The translations under genes were made by a program, and so were the position numbers. Source: Maratus speciosus (taxonomy: Eukaryota; Arthropoda; Arachnida; Araneae; Salticidae). Taken from it: a stretch of 64,000 bases of DNA. The notes under the pieces were generated by a model. That model did not search any database, was not told the DNA's origin, and saw only the letters and a list, made by a program, of their open reading frames with translations. The stretch lies in contig OZ010793.1 of assembly GCA_963932465.1 (NCBI GenBank), forward strand, positions 257,135,525 through 257,199,524. Reading direction: 5' to 3'. The stretch's first letter is position 1; each line of letters opens with the position of its first letter. Below are positions 10,533-21,656 of the stretch, in pieces.

Positions 10533-12682
10533 CGTTCGTAATTATATAAATGCGTAGCACCTGTATTCGTCGTCTGGTCCGTTCGTCTGTCTGTCCGTCT
10601 GTCCGCATGATAACAACGCAAAAACTACGCAACCGAATGTTTTGAAATTTAATATATATAATCACTACAGAATTTTGTCGGGTCATTTCAAATTTTATGA
10701 AAATCAAATCAAAACTTAAAAAAAGATATTAATAAAAGTTTTCTTCATCCTATTAAACCCTATCATACGTAATCATACGTACGTTAATTCAATGATATAC
10801 CAGACGTCCTATTTAAGATGGAATCCTATTATTTTCCTATTACTGAAATTAATATATAGAATCGTAAATAAATTTGGTATTAATGCATTTTTGCATAAGA
10901 GTGCAAAAGCTATTGCACCAAGATCTGAATATTTATAAAACTAGTTATAATACGAATGCACTTCATTTGCCACGTTTCACGTACAATTTCCGACTTGTTT
11001 TATTCGTTAGTCTCCATCGAGTCGGTATAACCCGTGAAGGCAGAACCTGTCTAACTTAAAATTTTTACTGTCATTTTAACAAGAATGCCTGACAAATCTA
11101 TCTGCCTATACGGAGATTGTCTAAAACGAAATTTTTTGCGTTTCATAGCGATCCTGTTTTCACAGATTTTACTATACTTTGTTCAGTAAATCCTGTGAAA
11201 CTGAACCTGTTTATAACGGATTCTGGAACTAAACAGAATTCTGTCACATCAGGTATCATTTTGTGATATTCTTATCGTAAGGGATAACAGAATTAACAGG
11301 ATAAAGCAGGATTCCGTTATACTAATTTAAATAGCATACTCACACAGCAGCAATTATGGATATGAAGTATAACATAACGTCTTTCCTTGATTTTAGTATA
11401 TAGGATTACAGAGAACAGTGAGTAATAAAAGAAAAAATAACATGCTCACTAAATTGCGACAATTGATTCAGGACAAAGTCAGGAATCTTTCCAAAATCAC
11501 AGTATACAAGCTCCCCCTGATGGTTGATCAAAGTCAGAATTGAAACAGCATCTATTTATGTCAAGGTAATAGCAGTATATGAAGTTTGATGAAATTCTGT
11601 TATTAGTTTTCGCCATCGCAGAATTCAGGAAAAACAATGCATAGCAGCGTCACCTGTTGAGTGATTAACACCCAAATCATATCAGCATCTGTTTATATCA
11701 TGGTCTAAGATGATATGAAGTTAGATGAAATTCCGTGCAGTAGTTATTGAGATATAGCTATTTTGGAAATTATGAAAAATGCAGCAGAGCAGTGCCACCT
11801 GTTGAATGATATACACCAAAACCTTATCAGCCTCTATTAATGTCAAAGTGTAACATAATATGAAGTTTTATAAAATTCCGTGTTTTAGTTCTTGAGATAT
11901 AACTATTTTTGAAAATCGTGAAAAATGAAGCATAGCAGTGTCACCTGTTGGACGATATACACCAAAATCTAACCAGCACCAATTTATCTCAAGATCTAAA
12001 TTAATCTGAAGTTTTATCAAATTCTGTGCAGTATTTCTTAATTTAGAACGCTCACAAAATTTGTATCGCATACAGACTCACGGACAGATATTTTCTAAAA
12101 ACAGTCAAATCGTGTTCAGGGCCTTCTAAAACGTATAAATACGTTGAAAACCAGAAGTGGAATTTTTTCACGAATCTAATACTTTCTTGTACGCAGAAGA
12201 AAATAAAGCAAGTCAAGAATTGTACGTCAAACGTGGCAAATGGTGCGTTTGTACTATAATTAGTTTTATAAATATTCAGATCTCGACGCAATAGCTGTTG
12301 CACTCTTATGCAAAAATCCATGAATACAAAATTTGTTACAATTATATATATAACCGTAATTCAGTAATACGGAAATAATAGAACTTCATCTTAAATATCT
12401 CATTACCATGGTAACCTAGAATCATTATCTATCATGGGATAACATTGAATTAATTACGTATGGTAGGATTTAATAGAATGAAGAAAACTTTTATTAATAT
12501 CGTTTTAAGTTTTGATTCAATTTTCATAAAATTTGAAATGACACGACGAAATTCTGCAACGATTATATATATTAAATTTCAAACCATTCGGTTGGGTAGT
12601 TTTTGCGCTGTTATAGGCGGACAGGCGAACGGACGAATCAGACGACGACTATAGGTGCTACGTATTTATATAATTACGAACG
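10533..12682. mobile_element. Long-TIR element with internal tandem array
   Basis: The arms at 10533-11010 and about 12186-12682 are inverted copies of roughly 480-500 bp. They share CGTTCGTAATTATATAAAT at the tips, GTAGCACC, a GTCTGTCTGTCCGTCTGTCC-like stretch (reduced on the right), TTGCATAAGAGTGCAAAAGC and CACGTTT(C/G)ACGTACAATT. The centre holds a 146 bp tandem array (11505-12060). No transposase frame is evident. Elements with long inverted repeats and internal minisatellites are known among arthropod non-autonomous transposons; which superfamily mobilises this one is unknown. Confidence 0.7.
11505..12060. repeat. 146 bp tandem repeat, about four diverged units
   Basis: The phrase CACCTGTTG(A/G) recurs at 11651, 11796 and 11942, giving spacings of 145 and 146 bp. 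An earlier unit starts near 11505 with matching AACAGCATCTATTTATGTCA and GAAGTTTGATGAAATTC blocks. Units have diverged by point changes, so the array is not recent. Confidence 0.75.
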
Positions 12683-12941
12683 CATCTAAAAGCTGTTCGA
12701 TTACAAATCACTTCAATAACCATGCCTACAACTATTATATTTTTATGTTAAAAATTAATCTGAAAATATATCAGAAAGTTCCTTGTTGTTAAGTGGGGGA
12801 AATATTTTTTGAGAACCGCCCCCGCCTTTACGATCGTTAAACAAAAATGTTTAGTATTTATATCAGTGGGTAACAGATCGTATATGACTTTTTTGAAATA
12901 AATTAGCTCTGAATTAATAACTGCAAAAAAATGTGACGTCA

Positions 12942-13025
12942 CGGGGGAGAGGAGGTCATGTAACGGGGGAGAGGGGAGGTCATGTAACGGGGGAGAGGGG
13001 AGGTCATGTAACGGGGGAGAGGGGA
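12942..13025. repeat. 24 bp GGGGGAGAGG minisatellite
   Basis: CGGGGGAGAG starts at 12942, 12964, 12988 and 13012 (spacings 22, 24 and 24). The unit includes GAGGTCATGTAA. It follows TGACGTCA at 12934-12941. It produces the only notable minus-strand frame nearby, which is therefore an artefact of the repeat. Confidence 0.85.
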
Positions 13026-13296
13026 TTATCACTTGAGTGTGACAAAATCTGACATAGGGAAAATAGGGATAAAAAAATACTCTACGAAATTCGGTGGATG
13101 GCAACTCCTATACAGAGGAAAGAAAGAAACAAAAAATTAACTGACATACATAATTTTTATATCTCTACTAATGTGCTATAAATTGTGTTATAAAGTTTTT
13201 CCCCTCTTCTCTAACAAAACTGATGAAAAGTTGTTGAATGTAATTTCTAATATTTAAAAATGATCAATTCAATTAACTTTTTAAAAATGAATGAAT

Positions 13297-14017
13297 CAGG
13301 GCCGAAACTAGCCTTTTTTGTACCCGGGCAAATATGGATTTTGGCGCCCCCCTCCCTCCTCTCTACCGCAAAGTATATATAAAAAGAGAATTTTACTAAT
13401 TTTCTAATAGCCGACTTCTTTAAAAATTTAAATATGTAATCACAAAATATGTAATACTGAACTACGTAATCTACAATGGCAGATCCAAGGGGGAGGTCAC
13501 GGTGGTCATGACCCCCCCCCCCCCTCTGAACACCAACAAAGATATGCTAAAGATCACATAAATGAAATATTCAATAGAGTCCCGATTATCCGAGTCCCGC
13601 TTAATCGAGTTTCCGCTTTAACCGAGTTATTTTCTTCTGATGGATTGATGGCTTTCATTATTATGAAACAGCCATTTTAAATGAAGTGTTAGGTGAAGAT
13701 GAAAGAGCAGCCGAAAAAAGTTAGAACTCTGATTTTCTGGTCAGAATGGGGATAAAAATGGACATAATTTTTTTTGAAAAAAAAAAAATGGCCATTTTTT
13801 TCTGTTCTAACCAGAAAATCAGAGTTCTAACTTTTTACGGCTGCTCTTTCATCTTCACCTATCACTTCATTTATAATGGCAGTTTCATAATAATGGAAGC
13901 CATCAGTCCATCAGAAGAAAATGATCCATTCCAAAGGTATAATCCTTCATTTGGCGCGCTCCTTCTTCCTGGCGCCCGGGCACATGCCCCCTCTGCCCCC
14001 CTTTAGTTTCGGCCCTG
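13297..14017. mobile_element. hAT-type element, CAGGGCCGAAACTAG ends
   Basis: It starts CAGGGCCGAAACTAG and ends CTTTAGTTTCGGCCCTG. Both sides carry the identical 8 bp GAATGAAT (13289-13296 and 14018-14025), the target-duplication length of hAT transposons. The subterminal sequence includes the CCCGGGC block on both sides. The interior contains an inverted pair (13625-13945) and a CAGATCCAAGGGGG stretch that looks like an end of yet another family. No transposase is present; it is non-autonomous. Confidence 0.85.
13625..13945. repeat. Foldback insert inside the hAT element
   Basis: The sequences 13625-13745 and 13797-13925 are inverted copies (TTCTTCTGATGGA, TCATAATAATG, AGGTGAAGATGAAAGAGCAG, TCAGAGTTCTAAC) with an A-rich loop. 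The outer side reads AGTCCCGATTATCCGAGTCC, typical of pogo/Tigger-type MITE ends. A single-arm copy lies at 22255-22400. Confidence 0.65.
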
Positions 14018-14025
14018 GAATGAAT

Positions 14026-14804
14026 ACCTATATTTTTCACATCGAAGGAGACTAAACCTTAGTAAATGGGCGAATATATTATAGATGCAGCCACCTTTCT
14101 ATCAAAATATTGCAGACATTTTTTATATATGATTTCTTCAGATTTTTAACTATAGCTGAGAAATTTCCTTTTTGTGTTATTTATTAACTTATAACATTCT
14201 CTAACATGAATTTCTGTATCAATACTTCGCTGGAAATTTAATGTGAAAATGAAGGAAAGAAATAAACTATATTTTAGTATACTGTCTCTTCTGGAAAAAC
14301 TCGATGTGTTTTGAACAGTGCATATTAAGATTACTATTACTTTTTTTATTCGGGGGGGGGGGGGGACGTGTGAGTGGAGTGCATTAGTAATTGTTGAATC
14401 ACCAACATAATATGCATTTCAAACTGCATAGTTTTATTAATTTTTATAAAATTATGGTTACGTAAACGTAAGCTACAATCGGCTGTTCATTATTATTTTT
14501 TTTTTTATTTTCATATTTCTTTCCATGTATTTCTAGCTTTTACTAAACAAAATTTGCACCCCATTTCACAAAGATACTTTCCAGAAACTAACACTTCATT
14601 TCTTGCAAGGGCTTTTTTCCCCTTGCATCTAATTCTTTGAAAACCGTAGCACTGCGGTAGCAATTCTTTGGCAGTAGTTTGTCTTCGGAGATTTTCTGTT
14701 TTCTCGCCAATTCTTTTTTGCCAAGAGAGACGCCGCGCTTGCGCATTTTCCCAGTGGCAACCCCTGCTGTCACTCCTTACGCGCGCAGGCATTTTCAGCG
14801 AGGG
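14026..14804. other. Upstream flank of the gene
   Basis: It is AT-rich to about 14500 with a 14-16 base G run near 14354, then GC rises from about 14640. Overlapping frames on both strands at 14511-14937 lack ATG starts that matter and are shadows of the GC-rich block. I see no other gene. Confidence 0.4.
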
Positions 14805-14841
14805 AATAAAAGCGAAAGCAGGTTACTTTTGGCAATCAGTT
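14805..14841 (+). promoter_or_regulatory. TATA-like box plus initiator
   Basis: AATAAAAG at 14805-14812 is a one-base variant of TATAAAAG. TCAGTT at 14836-14841 matches the arthropod initiator consensus TCAGTY. Taking the A at 14838 as +1, the TATA-like box starts at -33, the canonical spacing. This predicts a 30-base leader before the ATG at 14868. No downstream promoter element of the DPE type is obvious. This is inference from sequence only. Confidence 0.5.
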
Positions 14842-14867
14842 TCGAGAGCTCCAGTCAAAGAAATATC

Positions 14868-15365
14868 ATGCCTTGTGCACCGTTACTGCGTTTCAGCGAC
14901 TGCCCAGCCGATAGGAGAGCTGAGGCTGGCGAAGTAATGTCCGGCGTTTTAGAAGTGATAGGTGCTTCTAGTTTTACATCATCACCCCGTAAAACAGTGC
15001 CTTCCAGCAGCAACCTCTCCCAGCGAGTTTTCGTGAGAGTTTATCGTACTTCTAGCGAACATTTCGCCGTTGTTTATCCAGTGAGGGCTATAATAACAGC
15101 GTGCAGACCTTTGCTGAGTCTCAACTTAAAATCCTGTACAGTAAAGCCATTACCAGGTAAAGAATTCCGAATTTCCCCGCGATCCTGTGAAGGTGTTTCC
15201 GTCACATTTAAAGGGATCGAAGGAACCACCAGCGATGTCCAGATCAGTGACTGGCTTAGAGCGTTCAGCGAGGTCCAAGACCCCAATCCAAAGAGGAAAA
15301 GAGTGTCCGATCACAGGCTTCCTTTGCCTGTTCTGGAAGAAAGTGAAGAAGATGCCACCGAATGA
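14868..15365 (+). CDS. Unrecognised 165-residue protein, possible PH-like fold
   Basis: I do not recognise the family. The frame is open upstream to 14679 without an ATG. The first ATG is 14868, with A at -3 (good Kozak context), 30 bases after a predicted start site; M24 (AATGTCC, G at -3) is an alternative start. Residues 1-50 are Ser/Arg/Ala-rich. Residues 53-138 alternate hydrophobic positions as beta strands would (VFVRVYR, FAVVYPV, LLSLNLKSCTV, VSVTF) and end in a DWLRAF segment (residues 128-133), reminiscent of the C-terminal helix of a PH domain; this fold is inference. PKRKR at 141-145 could be a nuclear signal, and the tail is acidic (EESEEDATE). It has no signal peptide or membrane segment. 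GC is clearly above the surroundings. It may be a complete single-exon gene or the last exon of a longer one: a splice-acceptor-like pyrimidine tract ending in TAG lies near 14535. Confidence 0.65.
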   Translation: MPCAPLLRFSDCPADRRAEAGEVMSGVLEVIGASSFTSSPRKTVPSSSNLSQRVFVRVYRTSSEHFAVVYPVRAIITACRPLLSLNLKSCTVKPLPGKEFRISPRSCEGVSVTFKGIEGTTSDVQISDWLRAFSEVQDPNPKRKRVSDHRLPLPVLEESEEDATE

Positions 15366-16990
15366 ATTGCTTTTGACATTCTGTTCTTCTATAATTTATT
15401 CCAGAATCAGTTTCATATCCTACATCGTGCCCAATATATGGTGATTCAACTGTGATAACGCATTTGAGAACTATGTTCCGTCATTTATAATGTGAGCAGC
15501 ATGTTTTTAAACTTTTCTTCCATGTAACATTTCCAGTGCCATTAGATGACAATGATTGTGTTTCCCCCCTCGTTATATTCATGATGATGCAGTTGGATTC
15601 CTCACAGCCGAATTGTATTTTTTAAGAAGTTGTTGACGATTTCTTTTTAATACGGACTCTTGACTTTGAATCAATCGTAGTTAAAAATGCTATTTTAATA
15701 TTTACTTTATCCTGAAACTCGACATATAACTGATTTTCAAGAGAATCTGTTTCTCCGACTGTGAAGTGTATTTCCTGAGGCTAACATTCTGTTAATATTT
15801 TAAAAAATGAAAAAAAAAAAAAAAATCTGAAATCGTAGATAATCTGTAAATTTTGTGAAGCAAGAACTTTAATATAGTAGTGAAATGGTGTGTCAAATAG
15901 CTACCATCTGCAGTGTATGTATGCAGTTTCGTTTTCAACTTGCCGTCATTTAAAATTGGGTATGTACTTCTGATGTGTAAAATGTTGATGCTCAATCAAC
16001 CTTTTCTCATTTTTTATGAATCTGTGCTAGAAATTGCATTATTTCAATTCTAATTTTAAATTTTGTAAGAAGTTAAATTCGTAAACATTCCACTTTATAT
16101 ACTATTAACTAATACCTATGGATCAACGATAGTTTTACATTTTATTTTATATTTTGTTAGAAGTGACCTTCGTTTAGAAGTATAAAGACTAGTCGACTTA
16201 TGTTTTTCATTATTATTATTTTTAGCTCAAAAAGCCTTAAAAATGGAATATTTTTAAGTATGATTTTCATAAAATGTATATTTAAATTGAATTTTTACAG
16301 CATAAAAAATTGAATAGTTTAAATATTTCATTGCATTTAAAGAGAATAGAGAAAAATAAATTTTATTAAATGGTAAATGCATTTATTTTCTTATATTTTT
16401 CTTTTCATAACTGAATATTTAAGCATTTAGAAATGCTTAAGACTTTTTTTAAGACACCAAAGACTTTTCAAAATATAACAGTAAAATAGAAGTGCTTGGA
16501 CTAATCAAAGTAACAGTAATGTGCATTAAAGTTTTTTATGCAAGTAAGGACAATGCCAACTTAAATGTTGTGATGCTGGTATTTGTATGAGATACATAAA
16601 TCTTTTTACATGTAATAAAATTCCTATGTATGAGATATACATAAATCTTTTTACATGTAATAAAATTCAGTGATTTTCTTTATCAATCCAAAAGGTCGAG
16701 ATAAATATTCACTGAATTTTTTTTTAAATTTGCAGTTTCGCACAAGTTTCTAAAATTTTGATACTGTTTGTAATACTTGCTTCTCTACCTGTGAATTTAT
16801 ATAAACTTTTCAATATTTAGCAGAAAATTATTGAAATTTTAACTGATATTTGGATCTTAGTTTCTAAATTTTCTTCTTTGTATATACTCATTTTTTTTTT
16901 ATATAACATTGTAAATAACATTACTATCTTTTTGTTTTTCTTGTAAAGTTTTATTTATTTGTCTTTAATAAAATTGTTCATAGAAAAATA
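15366..16990 (+). other. Putative 3' UTR / downstream flank with poly(A) signals
   Basis: This is free of element ends and strongly AT-rich, as expected for an arthropod 3' UTR. AATAAA occurs at about 16355, 16613, 16657 and 16966; the last is followed by T/GT-rich sequence. The true cleavage site cannot be chosen from sequence alone. Confidence 0.4.
16584..16669 (+). repeat. Exact-looking 43 bp tandem duplication with poly(A) signals
   Basis: TGTATGAGATA starts at 16584 and again at 16627, and both units continue through TAAATCTTTTTACATGTAAT to AAAATTC. Each unit includes one AATAAA, so the duplication doubled a candidate poly(A) signal. Divergence is minimal, so the event is fairly recent. 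Confidence 0.8.
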
Positions 16991-19022
16991 TATTCTCTTT
17001 ATTTGTCTTAGTTTAAAATATTTATTTAATATATGTTTCTATAATATGCATCTTTGCAGTTGATCAATTTTTAATTATAAATTATCTGTTTGAAATCAAT
17101 ATCCTTTTAACTTTAATAATTTAATTTGATCAACTTAATCATGAAAGCATTGATCATTAAAATTTTGAGTATAATTGTAAGATAATTAAATGACCATTGA
17201 AACTACATAGACATGTTATAATATTCGATGAATGTGAAAAAATGATAGTAAATAATTAAAAGTTAAAAAATGTAAAGTTTAATTGGTGGGAAAAAATGTA
17301 AAGTTTAATTGGTGGGGGATTGATTAAATATGTTTAATATTTTAAAAATATTTATTACTTTATACATTTTTATATTAAAAAAAAATTTAAACAGGATAAT
17401 GTTTCACTTAAGTTTTGAAATATGTCATATGTACTATTCTTTGAACACAATATTTCATAAATATTGATTTATTTCATCACATATAAAAAAAGATTGAATT
17501 GTATAAGAACATTTTTAAATATCAATCTCTTCAGTCATTAATAATACTTTAATTGCTTACAAAAATCAAATTTTGCTCAAATTGAATTCATATAGTACTT
17601 ATTTAACTTTGTTTTCTTATTTTTTTAATTAAATTTTTAGAAGTGAATGTTTGATTGCTGAGCAATTTGTTTTAAATATTTAGGAACTTATTAATGTGAA
17701 AAATTTATTAAATATGCCATATGCGTTTAAAAATTCGAATGTTTATAAAATAATAATAATAAAAATAAATAAATGTGTGCTTTAAGATTTATATTTGAGA
17801 TTTTCAAAATTAATTTTAGGAATTTTATTTTATTCATTTTGGACGAATTGCCTATAGATTGGCCTTTTTTTTTTTTTTAATAATCTGTAATATTTATATC
17901 GAAATTTTTAGTGATGTTTTATCTAATGTAGACTATCTTAATAGGGAAATACTGTTTTATTCATTTTATTTTTCAAGATTATACAAGGCTTCGTTACTGT
18001 TTTCTAAATCATAATATATTAAAATTTTATATTGAATGTAAATTATAAAATAGTTAGTATTTTTTTTTCTTTTTTACTTTTAAATACTTCAGTACAAAAA
18101 TGAAAAATTTCAAATTCAGCCGGTATTTCTAAAAATGATTTACAAATAAAACCTACAAAATAGTATGGTTGCAGAAGATGACTGTTTACAAGACATAGTA
18201 GGTATACAATGATTTTATGCAGTTTGTTGTTGTTAAATTTTTTTTAAATCTGATTTTCATAATTTTGAAGATTTATTTTAAATCATTAATTGAATCATTT
18301 ATTATATCACTAATTGAATCAGAAAAAGTAAAGTTAGTAAGAAAACAACATTGCTTATTAATATATGCTGATTTATTTTCAATATTGAAGTGACATTTTT
18401 GAAACAGATTTTAAAAATGATATCGATTAACATTTTTAAGTTTTCCAAATATTTTAAATGATTTCCAATGAGATATTGTTATAATTTTAAAGGAGTATGA
18501 GTAATCCATCTATTATGATTAAATAATTATATGCTTTTTTTAAACCTCTATTTAATGATATAACGAACATGAAAATATATTTTAAAGCAAGCTCTGTGAT
18601 ATCTACCAGGGGAAAACCCTTTATTTACATAGTTATAAAGAAAAAAATAAGCATGCTTCGTTTTTACATTTGGACAGAAAACGTCAGTAATTTTTGCTAT
18701 GAAGATATTTTGGGAATATTTTTGTTTTAACAAATAATATACTATTTTAATTTTTCTAAAATATAACCAGTTTTATTATTATCTTTTTCTTATAACTAAT
18801 AGGAATGTAACGAATAATGTCTTTACCGAATAGCCGAACAATTTTTTTTAAAGTTTCATTTTGATCGTAATTAAGATATTTTAAAGAAATTTAAGACATG
18901 TCTTTTACAAATGTAAATAATAATAATAAAAACGTTTAATTTGTATATATTTTATCTAAAATAACAAATACCATTGTTAACTATTACCAAAGATAGTTAT
19001 TCTAGTTGCTCAATCAAATAGA
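16991..19022. other. Very AT-rich DNA, no gene
   Basis: T and A runs dominate. A 26 bp tandem pair (ATGTAAAGTTTAATTGGTGG) lies near 17270-17320. No transposon end, RNA gene or credible ORF was seen. Confidence 0.45.
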
Positions 19023-19126
19023 TAGTGGTTCTCAACCGGTGTGTCGCTTGCACACTGATGTACCGTGAGATGGCATCAGACGTTCCCTGATAATTTTCTT
19101 ATTAATCGAAGTGTCATTACTTTAAC
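19023..19126. mobile_element. Left end of a Charlie-like hAT, interrupted
   Basis: TAGTGGTTCTCAACCGGTGT followed by GTGTACCGTGAGATGGCA-like sequence is the classic left end of Charlie/hAT elements (consensus CAGTGGTTCTCAACC). The downstream part is split by the next hAT element. The matching right end (GGTTGAGAACCACTG) is not found after 21925, so the copy is truncated. Confidence 0.6.
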
Positions 19127-19691
19127 TAGAGATGCACTGAATATTTGGTATTCGGCGATACTACCAAATATTCGGCGAAACCGAATATTTAAAAAAAAAA
19201 AAGAATTTTTTTATAATCTTACACAAAATCTACTTTTAACTGTCAGTTAATAAAGATATTCAGAATAATTAAGAAATAGAATAATATTTAAATAAAAGAT
19301 AATCTTTTACATTATTTAGAGTTGTTTGAAAAGTAACACTTAAGAAAATTAACCATTAATGATGGCCTTCATAGGAATTGACGATGTACGGATGAAAGTT
19401 CCTGAATATTGTCTGGTAAATAATGTGTTTGCTTTTTCACGAACACTGTGTTTCTAAACAAAATGAAACAAACTATCAAGGTGGAGAACTTTAGTCCTGG
19501 AAAGCCAGGATAGGTCTGATATTTCAGTCAAAAATACAGTGAACCTCGCCCTAGGCCGAACTTTTATTTTCATTTGTTACTTTAACTACAATAAAGACGA
19601 TATTTTCAACAGACGTAATTTAATTTCTGTGAAAGAGGGTGACATGACGAGTGGGGATTGACACTGGTTTCCTGAACAAAAAATGTTTGTC

Positions 19692-19865
19692 TTAACCAGT
19701 GGTGTAGTCGTAAAAACACAGAGGGTATACGCTCAAGGCAGAGCGTATACCCTAGAGTGTATATTATATACTATAGCTTTCTTGAGAAACAGAGGGTATA
19801 CGGTGTTCCTTAAAGAAATCCAGAAGGTATACGGTGTATACCCTCCACTACATCCCTGGTTTTAA
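19692..19865. mobile_element. TTAA-flanked MITE, CCAGTGGTGTAGTCG end (copy 1)
   Basis: TTAA flanks both ends (19692-19695 and 19862-19865). The ends CCAGTGGTGTAG and CTACATCCCTGG are inverted. The interior consists of repeated GGGTATAC(G) / (C)GTATACCC motifs, forming several small palindromes. A second copy in the opposite orientation lies at 34501-34648. TTAA targets are used by piggyBac and Kolobok transposases. Confidence 0.65.
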
Positions 19866-20202
19866 CCACATTATCTCCCCTGAAAGTTTGTTCCAAGTTT
19901 TTAGGAACAACTTGCATGTTTATACCCTCTGAGAATGATCTGTCCCCTGGTGCATTAAAAAAATTCCTTGCTAAATAAAAAAAAATGTTTAAGAAAATTA
20001 TACTTGTTGAGTTGCCACGATTTGAATAGATTCTATTATTTATTTTTTACCTTAGTTTCTTCCTGATGAATAAACACTGACTGTAAAATTTTCCTTGTAA
20101 TAATATATTTTAAAATTTCTCTTCGATATAAAAACCATTCATTTTTTAGAATTTTAGAAAATGTATTCAGTTGTTTTAATTCACAGAAGAAGCCATTTTC
20201 AG

Positions 20203-21656
20203 TAAGGATCGACCGAAAACGAATTTCGGTAACCTTCTTACTTTTGACCAAAAACGAAAATGTCCAAAAATTTTTTGAAAAAAAAAATTAATCACATAAT
20301 TATTAATTATACGTATGGCCCAAGTTGGCTCTTTCTGCCTCTGACCAAAACTTTTTATTTTCGTATAAATTGTAATTAAGTCATCACACAAAATGATTTT
20401 CTAATTATACCAATTTCACCTAATAAAAAAATAATTTAGGCATACTTAACTCGATTTATTATTTATAGGGGAGAGTGGAGTGGAATGGGACAGTAGGTTT
20501 TCTCTTTATGTATCATTCTAATCATTTCATCAATCGCACATTAGATGAAGCAATGATACTCCAAGCTTCAGCTGAAAAAAGTAGTTTATTTGCATAAGCT
20601 TTCGATTGTATAAAGAAAAAGATTATTTCAAGAATCAAAAATAAATTTGCTTCATATACTTTTTATGTTTTTTTGCATATTAGAATACTTGTTTATGCGT
20701 AGATGTAATAGTTTCCCCATTTATGCAAATATTTTTCCAGGGTAGTATATTAATTATAACATTATAAATATATTCATTTACTTCAAAATGTAAATAAATT
20801 AAACTGATGACTTTTTAATGTCATCTCTGACTGACAATCCTGAATTTTCTTTCCAGTGATGAAAGTAATGGAATTTGATATTATAGAACAGACATTATCA
20901 ACCTACAATCTTTGTTAGACTGTATATATATAGCCAGCATTAGACTATTTGTGCCTTATCAAAGATTGTTTTATAGCTGTTCCATACCTCCCTGTTAGTG
21001 GGGAGGTATGGGACACATTTTGAAATTTACAATTTCTTTATTTATGAAATTGTTTCTGCAAATTATGTTTCTATATTGTTCAATTACATTAGAAAGTGTT
21101 TCATTTTGTATTCTATATATCGAAATTTTTGTTTTAGTGTCAAACAAAGTTGACTTTCTTATTTTTGTAAAAAATGTCCCATTCCTCCCCACTCTCCCCT
21201 AATGATTTTTGTAAATGGTCATCTGTTATACTAGAATATACTGTTATATTACTCTGTTCTGTTATACTATACTCAAAGAGTATTCGGAACACTTCTGCGG
21301 TTTCAACCTAAAAATTTACTATTACACTGTTAAGTCTGCAGCTTTTAATGAGCACGTGAAATGCATCTTCAAAGTTTAGTCCTATATGCATTCTTGCTTT
21401 ATAATTTGCACTCATGTCTTGAGTCAGTCATGACTGATAAGTATAAATATTGAAATTCATAGCAATAAATAAAGAGTTTATCGTTAGTCATTTGAGATAC
21501 AGCTCCAAATCAATGAGTAATGTTTAAAAATTTCCAAAGGAAGAAACGAGATTTTTGGAATACAGATAGTTTCAGTCCGGCTGAATTTTTGGAAGCATTT
21601 TCGCCGAAACTCAGATTTTGGGCCGAAAGCGAAATCGAATTTTCGGTCGATCTCTA
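20203..21656. mobile_element. Nested hAT element, TAAGGATCGACCGAAA ends
   Basis: The left end is TAAGGATCGACCGAAAACG and the right end is TTTTCGGTCGATCTCTA. The flanks are identical: ATTTTCAG at 20195-20202 and 21657-21664. It therefore inserted into the older hAT at 19127-21917. CGAAAACGAATTTCGG-type repeats lie inside both ends. Its interior is occupied by the MITE at 20466-21201. Confidence 0.8.
20466..21201. mobile_element. MITE with GGGGAGAGTGG ends, TA-flanked
   Basis: The ends are GGGGAGAGTGGAGTGGAATG and CATTCCTCCCCACTCTCCCC, with TA on each side. Near the centre (20980-21015) a palindrome TCCATACCTCCC/GGGAGGTATGGGACA repeats the terminal motif in inverted form, suggesting a composite of two copies. 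TA targets suggest a Tc1/mariner-like mobiliser. No coding content. Confidence 0.65.

Noticed and set aside
12748..13104. 118-codon minus-strand frame with PSPPLHDL repeats
   Set aside because: It is the translation of the 24 bp GGGGGAGAGG minisatellite and its AT-rich flank. No start context, promoter or family resemblance supports a gene.
14511..14937. Several overlapping frames on both strands near the gene
   Set aside because: They overlap the GC-rich upstream part of the 14868-15365 gene in other frames, and some rely on non-ATG starts. Only one frame has the promoter spacing and a long continuation.
19549..19575. Pogo-like tip CAGTGAACCTCGCCCTAGG
   Set aside because: Looks like a Tigger left end, but no matching right end; too short to call on its own.
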